From the NCBI GenBank assembly GCA_019247845.1, contig JAFBAL010000010.1, positions 1 to 64,000 on the forward strand: a stretch of 64,000 nt of DNA. The letters run 5' to 3'. Under the pieces are notes generated by a model. That model was not told where the DNA came from. It made no database searches and saw only the letters and a list, made by a program, of their open reading frames with translations. A program made the position numbers and the translations under genes. This stretch comes from Alphaproteobacteria bacterium. Lineage in GTDB: Bacteria > Pseudomonadota > Alphaproteobacteria > Micropepsales > Micropepsaceae. Shown in pieces: positions 34,104 through 43,353 of this stretch; within the stretch, counting starts at the first letter, position 1; each line of letters starts with the position of its first letter.

Positions 34104-34858
34104 TGAAGATCCATTTCGTCGCCGCCGACGTGTCCGACGCGCAGTCCGCGCTCACCCTGCTGCGCGAGCGCTACCGCGACGCCGGACCCAAGGATTGCGA
34201 CGTCATCGTGGCGCTGGGCGGCGACGGCTTCATGCTGCAGACTCTGCACGAGTTCCTGGATTGCGGCCGGCCGATCTACGGCATGAACCTGGGCTCGGTC
34301 GGCTTCCTGATGAACGAGTTCCGCGAGGAGGCGCTCGAGGAACGGCTGGCAAAGGCCGAGTCCGCGAAGATCCATCCGCTCAGCATGCGCGCGACCAATG
34401 CCCAGGGCACCAGGCAGGCGCGCGCCTTCAACGAAGTCTCGCTGCTGCGCCAGACGCGTCAGGCCGCCAAGATCCGCATCCTGGTCGACGACAAGGAGCG
34501 CACCGCCGAGCTGATCTGCGACGGCGTGCTCGTCTCCACCCCCGCCGGCAGCACGGCTTATAATCTCTCGGCGCACGGCCCGATCCTGCCCATCGACGCT
34601 GACCTGCTCGCGCTCACCCCGATCAGCGCGTTCCGGCCCCGGCGCTGGCGCGGCGCGCTGCTCTCCCATCGCGCGCGGGTGCGTTTCGAGATCCTCGAAG
34701 CCGCCAAGCGGCCCGTGAGCGCGGTGGCCGACGACCTCGAGGTGCGCGAGGTCACCAGCGTCGACATCGCCGAGGACCGTTCGATCTCGGTGACCATGCT
34801 GTTCGACGCCGGCCACAGCCTGGATGAACGAATCCTTGCGGAGCAGTTCGTCGATTAA
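34103..34858 (+). CDS. nadK: NAD kinase
   Basis: This 251-residue protein has the GGDGFMLQ motif near residue 36, [10 protein letters not shown], and the conserved [23 protein letters not shown] region. It phosphorylates NAD to NADP in the cytosol. The start is the ATG overlapping the moaA stop by one base, so the two genes are probably translated together. Length is normal for alphaproteobacterial short NAD kinases. Confidence 0.95.
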   Translation: MKIHFVAADVSDAQSALTLLRERYRDAGPKDCDVIVALGGDGFMLQTLHEFLDCGRPIYGMNLGSVGFLMNEFREEALEERLAKAESAKIHPLSMRATNAQGTRQARAFNEVSLLRQTRQAAKIRILVDDKERTAELICDGVLVSTPAGSTAYNLSAHGPILPIDADLLALTPISAFRPRRWRGALLSHRARVRFEILEAAKRPVSAVADDLEVREVTSVDIAEDRSISVTMLFDAGHSLDERILAEQFVD

Positions 34859-34877
34859 CCTCCCGCTTCACCGGCCG

Positions 34878-34892
34878 TTAAGCCGCGTTAAG
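34878..34892 (+). promoter_or_regulatory. CtrA-like half-sites with 6-bp spacing
   Basis: TTAAGCCGCGTTAAG has two TTAA half-sites separated by six bases instead of seven, 15 bp upstream of the response regulator gene. It resembles, but does not match, the CtrA consensus. Confidence 0.3.
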
Positions 34893-34906
34893 TAAGGTTC
34901 GCGGCG

Positions 34907-35416
34907 ATGAGCGGGTATCGTTTCGACAGGCTGAAGATTCTCGTGGTCGACGACAGCGCCCATATGCGCAAGCTCGTCACCACCATCCTTCAGGCTTTCG
35001 GCATCATCCAGATCTACGAGGCCGGCGAAGGCGACCGCGCCTGGACGGTATTGCGCGACGCCAATCCCGACGTGGTCATCCTGGACTGGATGATGGAAGG
35101 CATGTCGGGGCTCGACCTCGTCAAGCTCATCCGCACCTCGGCGCAGACGCCCAACCCCTTCGTGCCGGTGATCATGCTGACCGGCTACACCCATATCGAC
35201 CGCGTGCGCCAGGCACGCGATGCCGGCGTCAACGAGTTCCTGGCCAAGCCCGTGTCGGTGAAGGCGATCCTGTCGCGGCTGATCTCGGTGATCGAGCATC
35301 CGCGGCCCTTCGTGCGCACCAAATCCTATTTCGGCCCCTGCCGCAGGCGGCGCGGCGCCGACGAATATCGCGGTCCCGAACGGCGCGTCACCGCCGATAT
35401 CGCAGCAGTGGGGTAG
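34907..35416 (+). CDS. CheY-like response regulator
   Basis: This 169-residue protein has a single receiver domain. KILVVDDSAHMRK gives the acidic pair near residue 15, VVILDWMMEGMSG gives the phosphorylated Asp near residue 61, and MLTGYT and AKPVS give the Thr and Lys switches. A 40-residue tail (RRRRGADEYRGPERR) follows without an output domain. The tail motif GPERR recurs in alphaproteobacterial receiver proteins. It is three bases before an Hpt gene, suggesting a phosphorelay pair. Confidence 0.9.
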   Translation: MSGYRFDRLKILVVDDSAHMRKLVTTILQAFGIIQIYEAGEGDRAWTVLRDANPDVVILDWMMEGMSGLDLVKLIRTSAQTPNPFVPVIMLTGYTHIDRVRQARDAGVNEFLAKPVSVKAILSRLISVIEHPRPFVRTKSYFGPCRRRRGADEYRGPERRVTADIAAVG

Positions 35417-35419
35417 AAG

Positions 35420-35908
35420 ATGTCGAAGGAACATCCGATCGAGCTTTTCATGCCGCCAAACATGCTGAAGGCCAAGGTCGGCGGCTCGATCGGCGGGCTG
35501 GACATGGCCGCGATCAAGCGTGCCGAAGCCGCGGTCGAGACGCTGAAATCCGATTTCGCCGGCTGGGTGGGCGACGACGTCGAGCGGCTCTCGGCCTGCC
35601 GCGACCGCTTCGCCAAGAAGCAGGATGCCGCGGCGCGCGACGATCTGTTCCGCGCCGGCCACGACATCAAGGGCCAGGCGACGACCTTCGAGTTCCCGCT
35701 GGTCGCGCGCGTCGCTTCTTCGCTGTGCAAGCTGATGGACGCGGTGACCGCGCCCGGCGACGTCCCGCTCCATCTCGTCGACGCCCATGTGAGCGCGATC
35801 CGCATCATCTTCCGCGACGGGATCAAGGATTCGTCGAACCGCATGGCGATCGAGCTGGCCGAAGAGCTGGAAGCGCGCGTCGTCGAGACCTGCGAGCTGG
35901 CGGCTTAA
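35420..35908 (+). CDS. Hpt-domain phosphotransfer protein
   Basis: This 162-residue helical protein has a phosphotransfer motif AGHDIKGQATTF near residue 78, whose His accepts phosphate. A second long helix (ARVASSLCKLMDAV) completes the bundle. It passes phosphate between histidine kinases and response regulators. It starts three bases after the response regulator gene and probably works with it. No kinase is adjacent. Confidence 0.85.
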   Translation: MSKEHPIELFMPPNMLKAKVGGSIGGLDMAAIKRAEAAVETLKSDFAGWVGDDVERLSACRDRFAKKQDAAARDDLFRAGHDIKGQATTFEFPLVARVASSLCKLMDAVTAPGDVPLHLVDAHVSAIRIIFRDGIKDSSNRMAIELAEELEARVVETCELAA

Positions 35909-36678
35909 AGCGCCTCTTTCAACTTCACCGAAGTCTGCGCGTAACCGGCGTCCTCGCGGATACGCAGGATGGGGCCGTCCGCGCCTTGTTCCACCCAGGG
36001 CGTGACGCAGAGGGGTGCCGCGGCGCGCGCTCTTGCGACGGCGTCGTCGACGGTTCGCGTCTCGGCCAGCTTCATCAGGTTGAGCTTGGTCGGGAAGACG
36101 ACGTTCCAGCTCTTGCGGTCGGCAATGGCGCGCTCCGGCGCGATCCACACCGAGTCCACGCTCTCGCGGCCGTCATGGCTGCCCGCATGGCCCACCGGCG
36201 ACCGCGCGATGAAGAAGATCGTGTCGAAGCGCTTGGGCATGTGCTCGGGCGTCACCCAATGCGCGAAGGTCGCCAGCTGGTCGAGCGCGAGCCGCAGGCC
36301 CTCCTTGCGCAGGAGATCGAGGATGCCGATCTCGTGCTTGTCGAGCGCCTGGCGATAATGCGACAGGCTTGCGAGCCGGTCGGCATCGACGAAGCCGTTC
36401 GCATCGCGCGCGAGCAGGATGCCCGATTCCTCGAAGGCTTCGCGGATCGCGCAGGCGCCGAGCGCGCGCATCTCGTCGCTCCAGCCTTCGCCGCCGTCGG
36501 AATGTTCGCCCAAGCCCTGGGCGCGGTCGGTCTTGTCGACCTTGCCGCCCGGAAACACCAGGGCGCCCGAAACGAAATCGACCTGGTGATGGCGTTTGAC
36601 CATGAAGACCTCGAGCGTGTCGGACGCATCGCGCACGATGAGGATGGTCGCGGCCGGAACAGGGATCGCTGCGGTCAT
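35905..36678 (-). CDS. Nudix hydrolase
   Basis: This 257-residue protein has the Nudix strand and box VFPGGKVD ... CAIREAFEESGILLA near residues 45 to 95. The box is stretched by a 25-residue insertion between GGKVD and REAFEESG, typical of the NUDT19/RppH-unlike subgroup. It hydrolyses a nucleoside-diphosphate-linked substrate such as a CoA or sugar nucleotide. The ATG at 36678 is preferred over the GTG at 36684. It is convergent with the Hpt gene, overlapping it by four bases. Confidence 0.85.
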   Translation of the reverse strand: MTAAIPVPAATILIVRDASDTLEVFMVKRHHQVDFVSGALVFPGGKVDKTDRAQGLGEHSDGGEGWSDEMRALGACAIREAFEESGILLARDANGFVDADRLASLSHYRQALDKHEIGILDLLRKEGLRLALDQLATFAHWVTPEHMPKRFDTIFFIARSPVGHAGSHDGRESVDSVWIAPERAIADRKSWNVVFPTKLNLMKLAETRTVDDAVARARAAAPLCVTPWVEQGADGPILRIREDAGYAQTSVKLKEAL

Positions 36679-36716
36679 GCGCACATTGTGGGAGCGCGAC
36701 AGCGCCTGCGCAACGC

Positions 36717-37562
36717 TTACCTATGGGAAGGCGCGACCTGCGAGAGAAGATCCATCACGCCGGGCGTCAGCAGGAACGGCTTGACCGGAACCGACGACGT
36801 GTCGTCGTCGCCATCGTCGAGTGCGGAGAAGCTCGGACGGCTCGGCGACCAGGCGAGCACGCTGTTCAGAAGATCGTCCGGCACCGCATTGTCGTAAGAC
36901 ACGGCGCGCGGCGCTTCGGCCTTCGCTGTCTTCACCGGCGCTGACGCGGTGTCGGCGTTCGGCTGCTTGAGCGCCCAGTTGTAGACCTCGCGCACCGACT
37001 TGGGCGTCCCGTCGGCGTGATAGAAGACGCTGCGGTTGGCGTCGGCGGCCTGCGGGAAGCACTGCGCGGCGCGCGCATCGGGGTTGGCCTCGTTCATCTG
37101 GATGAGCTTGGTCGCCGCGGCTGGTCCTAAGAAATGCGCCGCATAGAGCTCGCCCTCGCAAACGTCGCGGCCGAGCGAGCCGATCAGGGCGGCCTTGGTC
37201 TTGTTGGTGAACTCGCCGGCCATCAGGGCGGCGATCTTGGGGTCCTTGCGCAGGGCAAGAATTGCCTCCCGCGCCTGCCCGTCGGCGACGCGAAAATGCC
37301 CATCGCCGTCGGCCGTGATCTGGGCCGCCTGGGCGGCCAGGCCGTATTTGGCGCCATGCTGCTTGATCAGGCCGAGCCAGGTCTGGCCGACGAATTGGAA
37401 CAGGCCGCAGGCGGACGAAGTACCTGATTGCGCTTGAGTTTTCAGCCCGCTCTCGCGCATCGCGGTGCCCAGCAGATAGTGGAAATCGCTGCCCGTGGCG
37501 GCGCTGGCCTGCCTGAGCGCGGCGATGACCTGGGACTTGTCGGTGACGGCTTCTGCCAACAT
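36717..37562 (-). CDS. Lytic transglycosylase-like protein
   Basis: This 281-residue protein opens with an SLT-type domain. ATGSDFHYLLGTAMRESGLK holds the catalytic Glu near residue 38, and SSACGLFQFVGQTWLGLIKQHG the Gly-Leu-Phe-Gln-Phe core. These enzymes cleave peptidoglycan glycan strands. There is no clear signal peptide, so export is uncertain. The C-terminal 80 residues are low-complexity and acidic (DDGDDDTSS). A GGGAGAA ribosome binding site precedes ATG 37562. Confidence 0.8.
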   Translation of the reverse strand: MLAEAVTDKSQVIAALRQASAATGSDFHYLLGTAMRESGLKTQAQSGTSSACGLFQFVGQTWLGLIKQHGAKYGLAAQAAQITADGDGHFRVADGQAREAILALRKDPKIAALMAGEFTNKTKAALIGSLGRDVCEGELYAAHFLGPAAATKLIQMNEANPDARAAQCFPQAADANRSVFYHADGTPKSVREVYNWALKQPNADTASAPVKTAKAEAPRAVSYDNAVPDDLLNSVLAWSPSRPSFSALDDGDDDTSSVPVKPFLLTPGVMDLLSQVAPSHR

Positions 37563-37611
37563 GGAACGGGTTCTCCCGTCCTTACGGGAGCAACCACCGT
37601 GCCAGGATCGG

Positions 37612-38013
37612 TTAAAGGCCGTTCACCAGTCGGCGCACGAAATCCTCGAGCGCGCCCGGCGCATGGGCGACCGCCGTCCCCTGCCCCCAGACCGGCCCGG
37701 GCCAGGCCGCGTCGCCCGGATTGCGCGCGACGACGTGGACGTGAAGCTGCGGCACCAGATTGCCCAGCGCGCCGATATTGATCTTGGAGGCGTCGCTCAG
37801 CCGCTTGAGGCCCTGGGCGGCGCGCGCGACCTCTTCGACGAGTACGGCCCGATCCTTTTCGTCGAGGTCGAAGACCTCCACCGCCTCGCGGCGCGGCACC
37901 AGGACCGCCCAAGGATAGCGCGCATCGCGCATCGCCAGCACGCGGCAAAGCGGCCAATCGACGACGAAGGCCGTATCGGCGTCCAATCGGGGGTGAAGGA
38001 TGAAACCGCTCAT
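37612..38013 (-). CDS. HIT-family protein
   Basis: This 133-residue protein has the histidine-triad segment LVPQLHVHVVAR near residue 90, with Gln at the first His position as in an alphaproteobacterial subgroup. DAAWPGPVWG follows. HIT proteins hydrolyse nucleotide conjugates. It lies between the transglycosylase and a divergent monooxygenase gene. Confidence 0.85.
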   Translation of the reverse strand: MSGFILHPRLDADTAFVVDWPLCRVLAMRDARYPWAVLVPRREAVEVFDLDEKDRAVLVEEVARAAQGLKRLSDASKINIGALGNLVPQLHVHVVARNPGDAAWPGPVWGQGTAVAHAPGALEDFVRRLVNGL

Positions 38014-38056
38014 CCGGTCATACTAGAATCTCGGTCGCTCAGCGCACAGGGGCTTC

Positions 38057-39247
38057 ATGCGCATCGGCATCATCGGTTGCGGCGTCGCGGGCCAAGCCGC
38101 CGCCATCGCGCTGTCCCGCGCGGGGCATGCGGTCGACGTGTTCGAGCGTTTCGCCACGGCGCGGCCGCTGGGCGCGGGCCTTCTGCTGCAGCCGTCGGGG
38201 CTCGCCGTGCTGGAGCGCCTGGGCCTGCGCCAAGCCGCGGAGAGCTTCGGCGCTCCCGTGCACCGGATCGACGGTCGCATTCCCAGCGGGCGGTGCGTGT
38301 TCGACCTGCGCTATCCGCAGGGCCAGCACGGGCTCGGCATCCACCGCGGCGCACTGTTCCAGCTTCTGCATGACGCGATGGGCGCCGCCGGCGCCGCGCT
38401 TCACCTCGACTTCGAGGTCGAGAGCATCGATGCGCTCGCAAGACCCATCGTCGTGTCGAAGGCGGGAAAGCGCGAAGGTCCGTTCGACCTGCTGATCGAT
38501 TGCGCGGGCGCGCACGACCGGCTGCGCGACGGCCTGGGCCTCAAGGTGCGCGCGCCGCTCTATCCCTGGGGCGCGTTGTGGACCGCTTGCCCCGACCGCG
38601 ACGGAGGCTTCGCCGGCACCCTGCACCAGATGTACAAGCGCGCGCATACCATGATGGGCATCCTTCCCATCGGGCGGCGGCCCGGCGGCGACGAGCAGCT
38701 GGTCGCGTTCTTCTGGAGCCTGAAGCTCGAGGATTTCGAGGCGCAGCGCGCGGCGGGTCTGGACGTGCTCAAGCAACGCGCGCTCGACGTGTGGCCCGAG
38801 GCCGGGCCGATCGTGCGGGAGATCGAGCGCTTCGAGGATTTCTCGCTCGCCTCCTATCGCGACGTCAGCATCCGCCCGTATCGCAAAGGGCGCGTGCTCG
38901 TCATCGGCGATGCGGCGCATGGGACCAGCCCACAGCTCGGCCAGGGCGCGAACCTGGCGCTGATCGATGCGCTGATGCTGGCTTATCATTTGACGGACGA
39001 GGACACCGACCGCGCGCTCGCCGCCTTCGAGCGCGCGCGCAAGCCGCATGTTGATTTCTATCGCCTGGCGTCGCGTGGGCTGACGCCGATGTTCCAATCG
39101 GACGGCGTTTTTCTACCTTGGGCACGCGACACCTTCCTGCGCGGCGCGAACTGGCTGCCCGCCGGACGTCACGTCATGGGAACGACACTGTCCGGCACGC
39201 GAAAATTGCCGCTCGGCCTATGGCGGCCACCCCCAAGCCGTGACTAA
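38057..39247 (+). CDS. FAD-dependent monooxygenase (PHBH-like)
   Basis: This 396-residue flavoprotein has the N-terminal FAD fold MRIGIIGCGVAGQAAAIALSRAG, the DG-like LLIDCAGAHDRLR region and the C-terminal GDAAHGTSPQLGQGANLALIDA motif. It belongs to the p-hydroxybenzoate hydroxylase class that adds oxygen to aromatics using NAD(P)H. The substrate is unknown. It is divergent from the HIT gene by 43 bp. Confidence 0.85.
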   Translation: MRIGIIGCGVAGQAAAIALSRAGHAVDVFERFATARPLGAGLLLQPSGLAVLERLGLRQAAESFGAPVHRIDGRIPSGRCVFDLRYPQGQHGLGIHRGALFQLLHDAMGAAGAALHLDFEVESIDALARPIVVSKAGKREGPFDLLIDCAGAHDRLRDGLGLKVRAPLYPWGALWTACPDRDGGFAGTLHQMYKRAHTMMGILPIGRRPGGDEQLVAFFWSLKLEDFEAQRAAGLDVLKQRALDVWPEAGPIVREIERFEDFSLASYRDVSIRPYRKGRVLVIGDAAHGTSPQLGQGANLALIDALMLAYHLTDEDTDRALAAFERARKPHVDFYRLASRGLTPMFQSDGVFLPWARDTFLRGANWLPAGRHVMGTTLSGTRKLPLGLWRPPPSRD

Positions 39248-39279
39248 AATCGTGGCGGGCGTCCCTTGAGGAGACTGTC

Positions 39280-40623
39280 ATGCTCGCGCGTTCGATCCTG
39301 ACTTGCGGCGCGCTGCTTGCGCTCTGCGTTCCGGCTTCCGCCTATACGCAGCACACGCTGCACAGCTTCTGCTCCGAGGCCAATTGCGCCGACGGCAAGT
39401 TCCCCAATGGCGGACTGGTGCAGGACGCTGCCGGGAACCTGTTCGGCACGGCGTCGGCCGGCGGCGCATCGGGTACCGCCGGCGTCGCGTTCGAGCTGGT
39501 CGCCAACGAGGCGCATACCGCCTGGACCTATAAGGTGATCCACGACTTCTGCAGCGCCGACGCCTGTTCCGACGGCGCCGGCCCGGTGTCGGGCGTGATC
39601 ATCGACACCGCCGGCAACCTCTACGGCACGGCCCTGGGCGGCGGCGCCAACAACGGCGGCGTGGTCTACAAGCTTTCGCCCGGCGCCACGCAGAGCGATC
39701 CCTGGACCATCGCCACGCTGCACGATTTCTGCGCGCCGGGGGACAACGGCTGCGCCGACGGATATCAGCCGGCCGCCAGTCTCAGCTATGCGGGCGCCGC
39801 GACAGGGGCGCCTTACGACGGCGCCGCGACACTCTACGGGACGACGTCGAACGGCGGCGCGCATGGCGGCGGCAACGTCTATGCCTTGACGCTGAAGCAC
39901 GGCGTTTGGAGCGAGAAGCCGCTCTATCAATTCTGCGCGGTCGCGCACTGCGCCGACGGCATCGATGCGCAGGGCGGCGTGACGGTTGGCGGCGACGGCA
40001 AGCTCTACGGCACGACCTTCGAAGGCGGCGCCGAGCGCAGCCATGGCATCGCTTTCCAGCTGACGCGCCAACGCGGCGGCGGGCTGTGGCGCGAACGGAT
40101 ATTGCAGCAATTCGTCCCCAAGGACGGCATCAATCCCGCGGCCGCGCCGGCGCTGGATGCGGCGGGCGATCTCCTGGGCACGACCTATTACGGCGGCATG
40201 GGCGCGCAATGTCCGGACAAGCATGGCCTGCCGGGCTCGAAGAAGTGCGGTGCGGTCTACAAGCTGACGCGCGCGGGCAACCGCTATAGCGAGACGGTCC
40301 TGCACCGTTTCTGCAGCGATGCGGACTGCGCCGACGGCCGCAACCCGAACAGCGGCGTGCTGCTGGACGCGGACGGGAACCTGTTCGGCGCGGCGACGGC
40401 TGGCGGCGGCGGCCACAATCGCGTGGGCGATATCGGCGGCGGCGTCGTCTATGAATTCAGCGACACCTATCACGTGCTCTACGACTTCTGCAGCGAGAGC
40501 AACTGCGCCGACGGCTCCGCGCCCGCCGCGCCCATCATGGACGCGTCGGGCAACCTGTTCGGCACGACGAACGGCAGCAGCCAGGCCTCGATTGCGGGAA
40601 CGGTCTACGAGCTGACGCCTTAG
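39280..40623 (+). CDS. Secreted tandem GloVer-type repeat protein, Cys-containing form
   Basis: This 447-residue protein has a signal peptide (LTCGALLALCVPASAY) and about eight repeats built on LYGTT-x2-GG with a preceding LH-x-FCS. Many repeats carry a paired Cys element (FCSEANCADG, FCSADACSDG, FCSDADCADG). The repeats should fold as a beta-propeller outside the cytoplasm, with disulfides between the two Cys. GAGGAG precedes the ATG. A Cys-free relative is encoded at 46254. Function is unknown, possibly surface or polysaccharide binding. Confidence 0.8.
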   Translation: MLARSILTCGALLALCVPASAYTQHTLHSFCSEANCADGKFPNGGLVQDAAGNLFGTASAGGASGTAGVAFELVANEAHTAWTYKVIHDFCSADACSDGAGPVSGVIIDTAGNLYGTALGGGANNGGVVYKLSPGATQSDPWTIATLHDFCAPGDNGCADGYQPAASLSYAGAATGAPYDGAATLYGTTSNGGAHGGGNVYALTLKHGVWSEKPLYQFCAVAHCADGIDAQGGVTVGGDGKLYGTTFEGGAERSHGIAFQLTRQRGGGLWRERILQQFVPKDGINPAAAPALDAAGDLLGTTYYGGMGAQCPDKHGLPGSKKCGAVYKLTRAGNRYSETVLHRFCSDADCADGRNPNSGVLLDADGNLFGAATAGGGGHNRVGDIGGGVVYEFSDTYHVLYDFCSESNCADGSAPAAPIMDASGNLFGTTNGSSQASIAGTVYELTP

Positions 40624-41606
40624 CCGAGCCCGATCATCTGCGGCGTCACCAGTCCCTGCCGCCAGGCCAGGAACACGAGATAGCCTGCGTAAGAGGCGAG
40701 CAGCAGCGCGCCGCGCGGCCGCGACAGCCGCCAGCGCGAGACGAGCAGCGGCACGATCAGGGCGCTCGCCGTCGCGAGCACCAGAAGATCGCTGGCCAGC
40801 GCCGGCTCGACCTTGAGGGGCACCAGCGCCGCGGTGGCGCCGAGCGCGCCCAGCGCATTGAACACGTTCGAGCCGATGAGATGGCCGATCGCGAGCTGCG
40901 TCTCGCCGCGCGCGGCGGCGACGAGGGTGACGAACAGCTCGGGGACCGAGGCGCCGAAGGCGACGACGGTGAGGCCGATCATCCATTGCGGCAGCTGGAA
41001 TTCGCGTGCCACCGCCTCGGCGCCGGCGACGGTGAAATGCGCGCCGACCGCGAGACCCACAAGCCCGAAGAGCAGCGTGAACAATCCCGCCGCGCCCGAC
41101 CGCGCCGCGCCGTTCTCCAGCCGCTGCAATGCGCGCGCGCAAGGCACCGAATGCTCCGCCGAGCGGCGCCAGTCGCTGAAGAAGGTGAGCGCCAGATAGA
41201 GGACGAAGGCCGCGAGCATCGCCACGCCTTGAAGCCGGGTGATCGCCCCGCCGTGCGCCATCAGCGCCAGCGCCGCCGCCGACAACAGCATCGCGCCGCC
41301 GTCGCGCAGCACAACCTTGGGCGACGACGGCAACGGACGGATCAGCGCGGCCAGGCCCAGGATCAACAGCAGGTTCAGGATATTGCTGCCCACGACATTG
41401 GCCAGCGCGATGTCCGGGGCGCCGGCAAGGGCGGCTTGCACCGAGACGGCGAATTCCGGCGCCGAGGTGCCGGCGGTGATGACCAGGAGGCCGATGACCA
41501 GCGGCGACAGGCCCAGACCGCGAGAGATCGCGACGCCGCCGCGCACGATGGCTTCGCTGCCGAACAGCAACAGCACCAGCCCGCCGCCCAAGAACCAGTA
41601 CGCCAT
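40620..41606 (-). CDS. Calcium/sodium antiporter family protein
   Basis: This 328-residue membrane protein has two CaCA alpha-repeats: GLLVITAGTSAPEFAVSVQAAL near residue 45 and GLTVVAFGASVPELFVTLVAA near residue 215. The Glu in GTSAPE and GASVPE coordinates the cation. It exchanges Ca2+ or Na+ across the inner membrane. A TTG at 41621 is an alternative start five codons earlier. It overlaps the convergent GloVer gene by four bases. Confidence 0.9.
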   Translation of the reverse strand: MAYWFLGGGLVLLLFGSEAIVRGGVAISRGLGLSPLVIGLLVITAGTSAPEFAVSVQAALAGAPDIALANVVGSNILNLLLILGLAALIRPLPSSPKVVLRDGGAMLLSAAALALMAHGGAITRLQGVAMLAAFVLYLALTFFSDWRRSAEHSVPCARALQRLENGAARSGAAGLFTLLFGLVGLAVGAHFTVAGAEAVAREFQLPQWMIGLTVVAFGASVPELFVTLVAAARGETQLAIGHLIGSNVFNALGALGATAALVPLKVEPALASDLLVLATASALIVPLLVSRWRLSRPRGALLLASYAGYLVFLAWRQGLVTPQMIGLG

Positions 41607-41658
41607 GGCGAAATTACTCAAGGCCCCCCAGGCCCCGACGCGGATTCGTTAACGAACG

Positions 41659-42742
41659 TCAAGCGACGGTGCAAGCGCCAAAGCGGCGCGGATCGAAAGC
41701 CGTGATGTCGCTCGAACGTTCCAGAACGGAACGCGTCAGGATCTCGGCCACCAGCGGTGCAAATAGAATGCCGTTGCGATACTGGCCCGAGGCGACGAAC
41801 AGGCCCTCCACCGCGCTGGGACCGAGCAGCGGCAAGCCGTCGGGCGAGCCCGGACGCAGGCCCGACCAGTGCTCGTCGATGCGCCATTGCCGCAGCGCGG
41901 GCATGAGGCCGAGCGCGCGGTCGCAGAGGAAATCCTCCGCCGCACGGGTCAGCGCGGTATCGAAGCCCGCCGCGCTCAGGGTCGCGCCGATCAGCAACCG
42001 GCCTTTGCGCGGCACGAGATATACGCCGTTCCCCCACACCATATGCGCCGGCAGGGCCGCGGCCACAGGCGGCACCAGGGCCAGCATCTCGCCCTTGATG
42101 GGACTCACCGGCGGGACGGCCTCGGGCGGCAGGCCCGCGATCGTGCCGCTCCAGGCACCGGCAGCGAGCACGAACGCATCGGCCTCGACCCGCTTGTAAG
42201 GCGTGATCGCGGCCCGGGCGCGCCCGCCCTCGACATCGATATGCACGACCGGCTCGTGTGCGAGCAGCTTGCCGCCCGCACGCCGGACCGCCAGCGCGAG
42301 CGCATCGCCGAGCGCGCGGTTGTCGACCTGCGCTTCCTTCGGCGCCCACACCGCGCCTTGGACGTCGGGCGCGAGCAGCGGCTCCATCGCGCGTGCTTGC
42401 CGGGCCGTGAGCGCGGAAACATCGTCGCCCGCGGGCAGATGCGCCACGTCCTGCGCGCGCATCGCGACCATCAGCGCGCCCGATTGCGCGTAGCCGATGA
42501 TCCGCCCCGATGCCTCCTCGATTTCGCGCGCGAATTCGGGCCAGGCGGCGCGGCAGGTGCGGGCGAACGCGGCCTCGGGCGCATCGCCATCTTCGGATGC
42601 GGCCGATCATTCCGGCCGCCGCCCAGCTTGCGCTGCGTGCCGGCTGCGCGCGGTCGAGCAGGGTCACCGCGGCGCCGCGCTGCGCGAGCCGCCAGCCGAT
42701 GGCGAGCCCCGCCACGCCGGCGCCGATGACGACGATCCTCAC
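41659..42742 (-). pseudogene. thiO: Glycine oxidase ThiO, frameshifted
   Basis: The N-terminal FAD fold (VRIVVIGAGVAGLAIGWRLAQRGAAVTLLDR) runs from GTG 42742 to AAGMIG near 42604. The remainder is in another frame: ASEDGDAPEAAFART and on to the end at 41659, including LMVAMRAQ, SPIKGEMLAL and LRPGSPDGLPLLG. One extra base in GGCC at 42601-42604 explains the shift. Without it the protein would be about 360 residues, the normal length. ThiO makes the imine precursor of the thiamine thiazole. GTGA overlap with the upstream gene suggests coupling. A sequencing error cannot be excluded. Confidence 0.85.
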
Positions 42743-43221
42743 GCGGATCTCGCCAACCGCGTCCCGGCAAGGACGAAGCAGGCGATGCCGAGCGCGTATG
42801 CGATCGGGCTGAACCAGCCGGGCGCGATGCAAGCGAGCGCGAAGGCAAGCATCGCCACGAGCTGCTCCGGCGCCTCGACACGGCGCACGGCCGCGACCGC
42901 GACGAAGCCGAAGAGGAGAAAGCACGCCGCCACCGCGCGGCTTGGATCGGCGAGCGCGAAGGCGAAGGGCAGGCCCGCGAAACCGATCAGCGCAAGCGCG
43001 CGGGCGACATCGTCGCGCCCGTCGCTGCCCACCAGTGCGACGGCGCGCCCGACGAGAAGAACCGCCAGCCCGATCCAGAAATGTCCCTTGGCGATCAGCG
43101 GCAGCGCGATCAGCCCGACGACGAATCCCGCGACCGCCAAGGTCGCGGCGCCGGCGCCGAACGCCGCGGCGCGCGCGGCCAGGCGCGCACGAACGGTCTC
43201 GACGAAGGAAAGCCCCGGCAT
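42739..43221 (-). CDS. Reduced CDP-alcohol phosphatidyltransferase-like membrane protein
   Basis: This 160-residue protein has about five hydrophobic helices. The order of segments (AVAGFVVGLIALPLIAKG, then LLVGRAVALVGSDGRDDVARA, then FALADPSRAV) follows the small CDP-alcohol phosphatidyltransferases. The catalytic DG-x2-AR-x8-G-x3-D-x3-D pattern is only partly kept (SDGRDDVAR). The enzyme may be inactive or differ in chemistry. It overlaps the ThiO gene by GTGA. Confidence 0.5.
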   Translation of the reverse strand: MPGLSFVETVRARLAARAAAFGAGAATLAVAGFVVGLIALPLIAKGHFWIGLAVLLVGRAVALVGSDGRDDVARALALIGFAGLPFAFALADPSRAVAACFLLFGFVAVAAVRRVEAPEQLVAMLAFALACIAPGWFSPIAYALGIACFVLAGTRLARSA

Positions 43222-43353
43222 GCGGACCGCTTAGGCGCCCGGCTGCGTCCCGTCAATCGCCCGCCCCTTAAGCATGGCAGTTGTCAAACCGCGCGCCAAC
43301 GGTCAATCTGCGGCATCCAAGCTCCGGTCAAGCCCAAGGAAAAGCGGCAGAAA

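Noticed and set aside
34878-34892. Full CtrA site before the response regulator gene
   Set aside because: Spacing between TTAA half-sites is six, not seven, so it is listed only as a near match.
39244-41142. 632-residue open frame on the minus strand
   Set aside because: Antisense of the GloVer-repeat gene, with a repetitive look caused by the repeats on the other strand.
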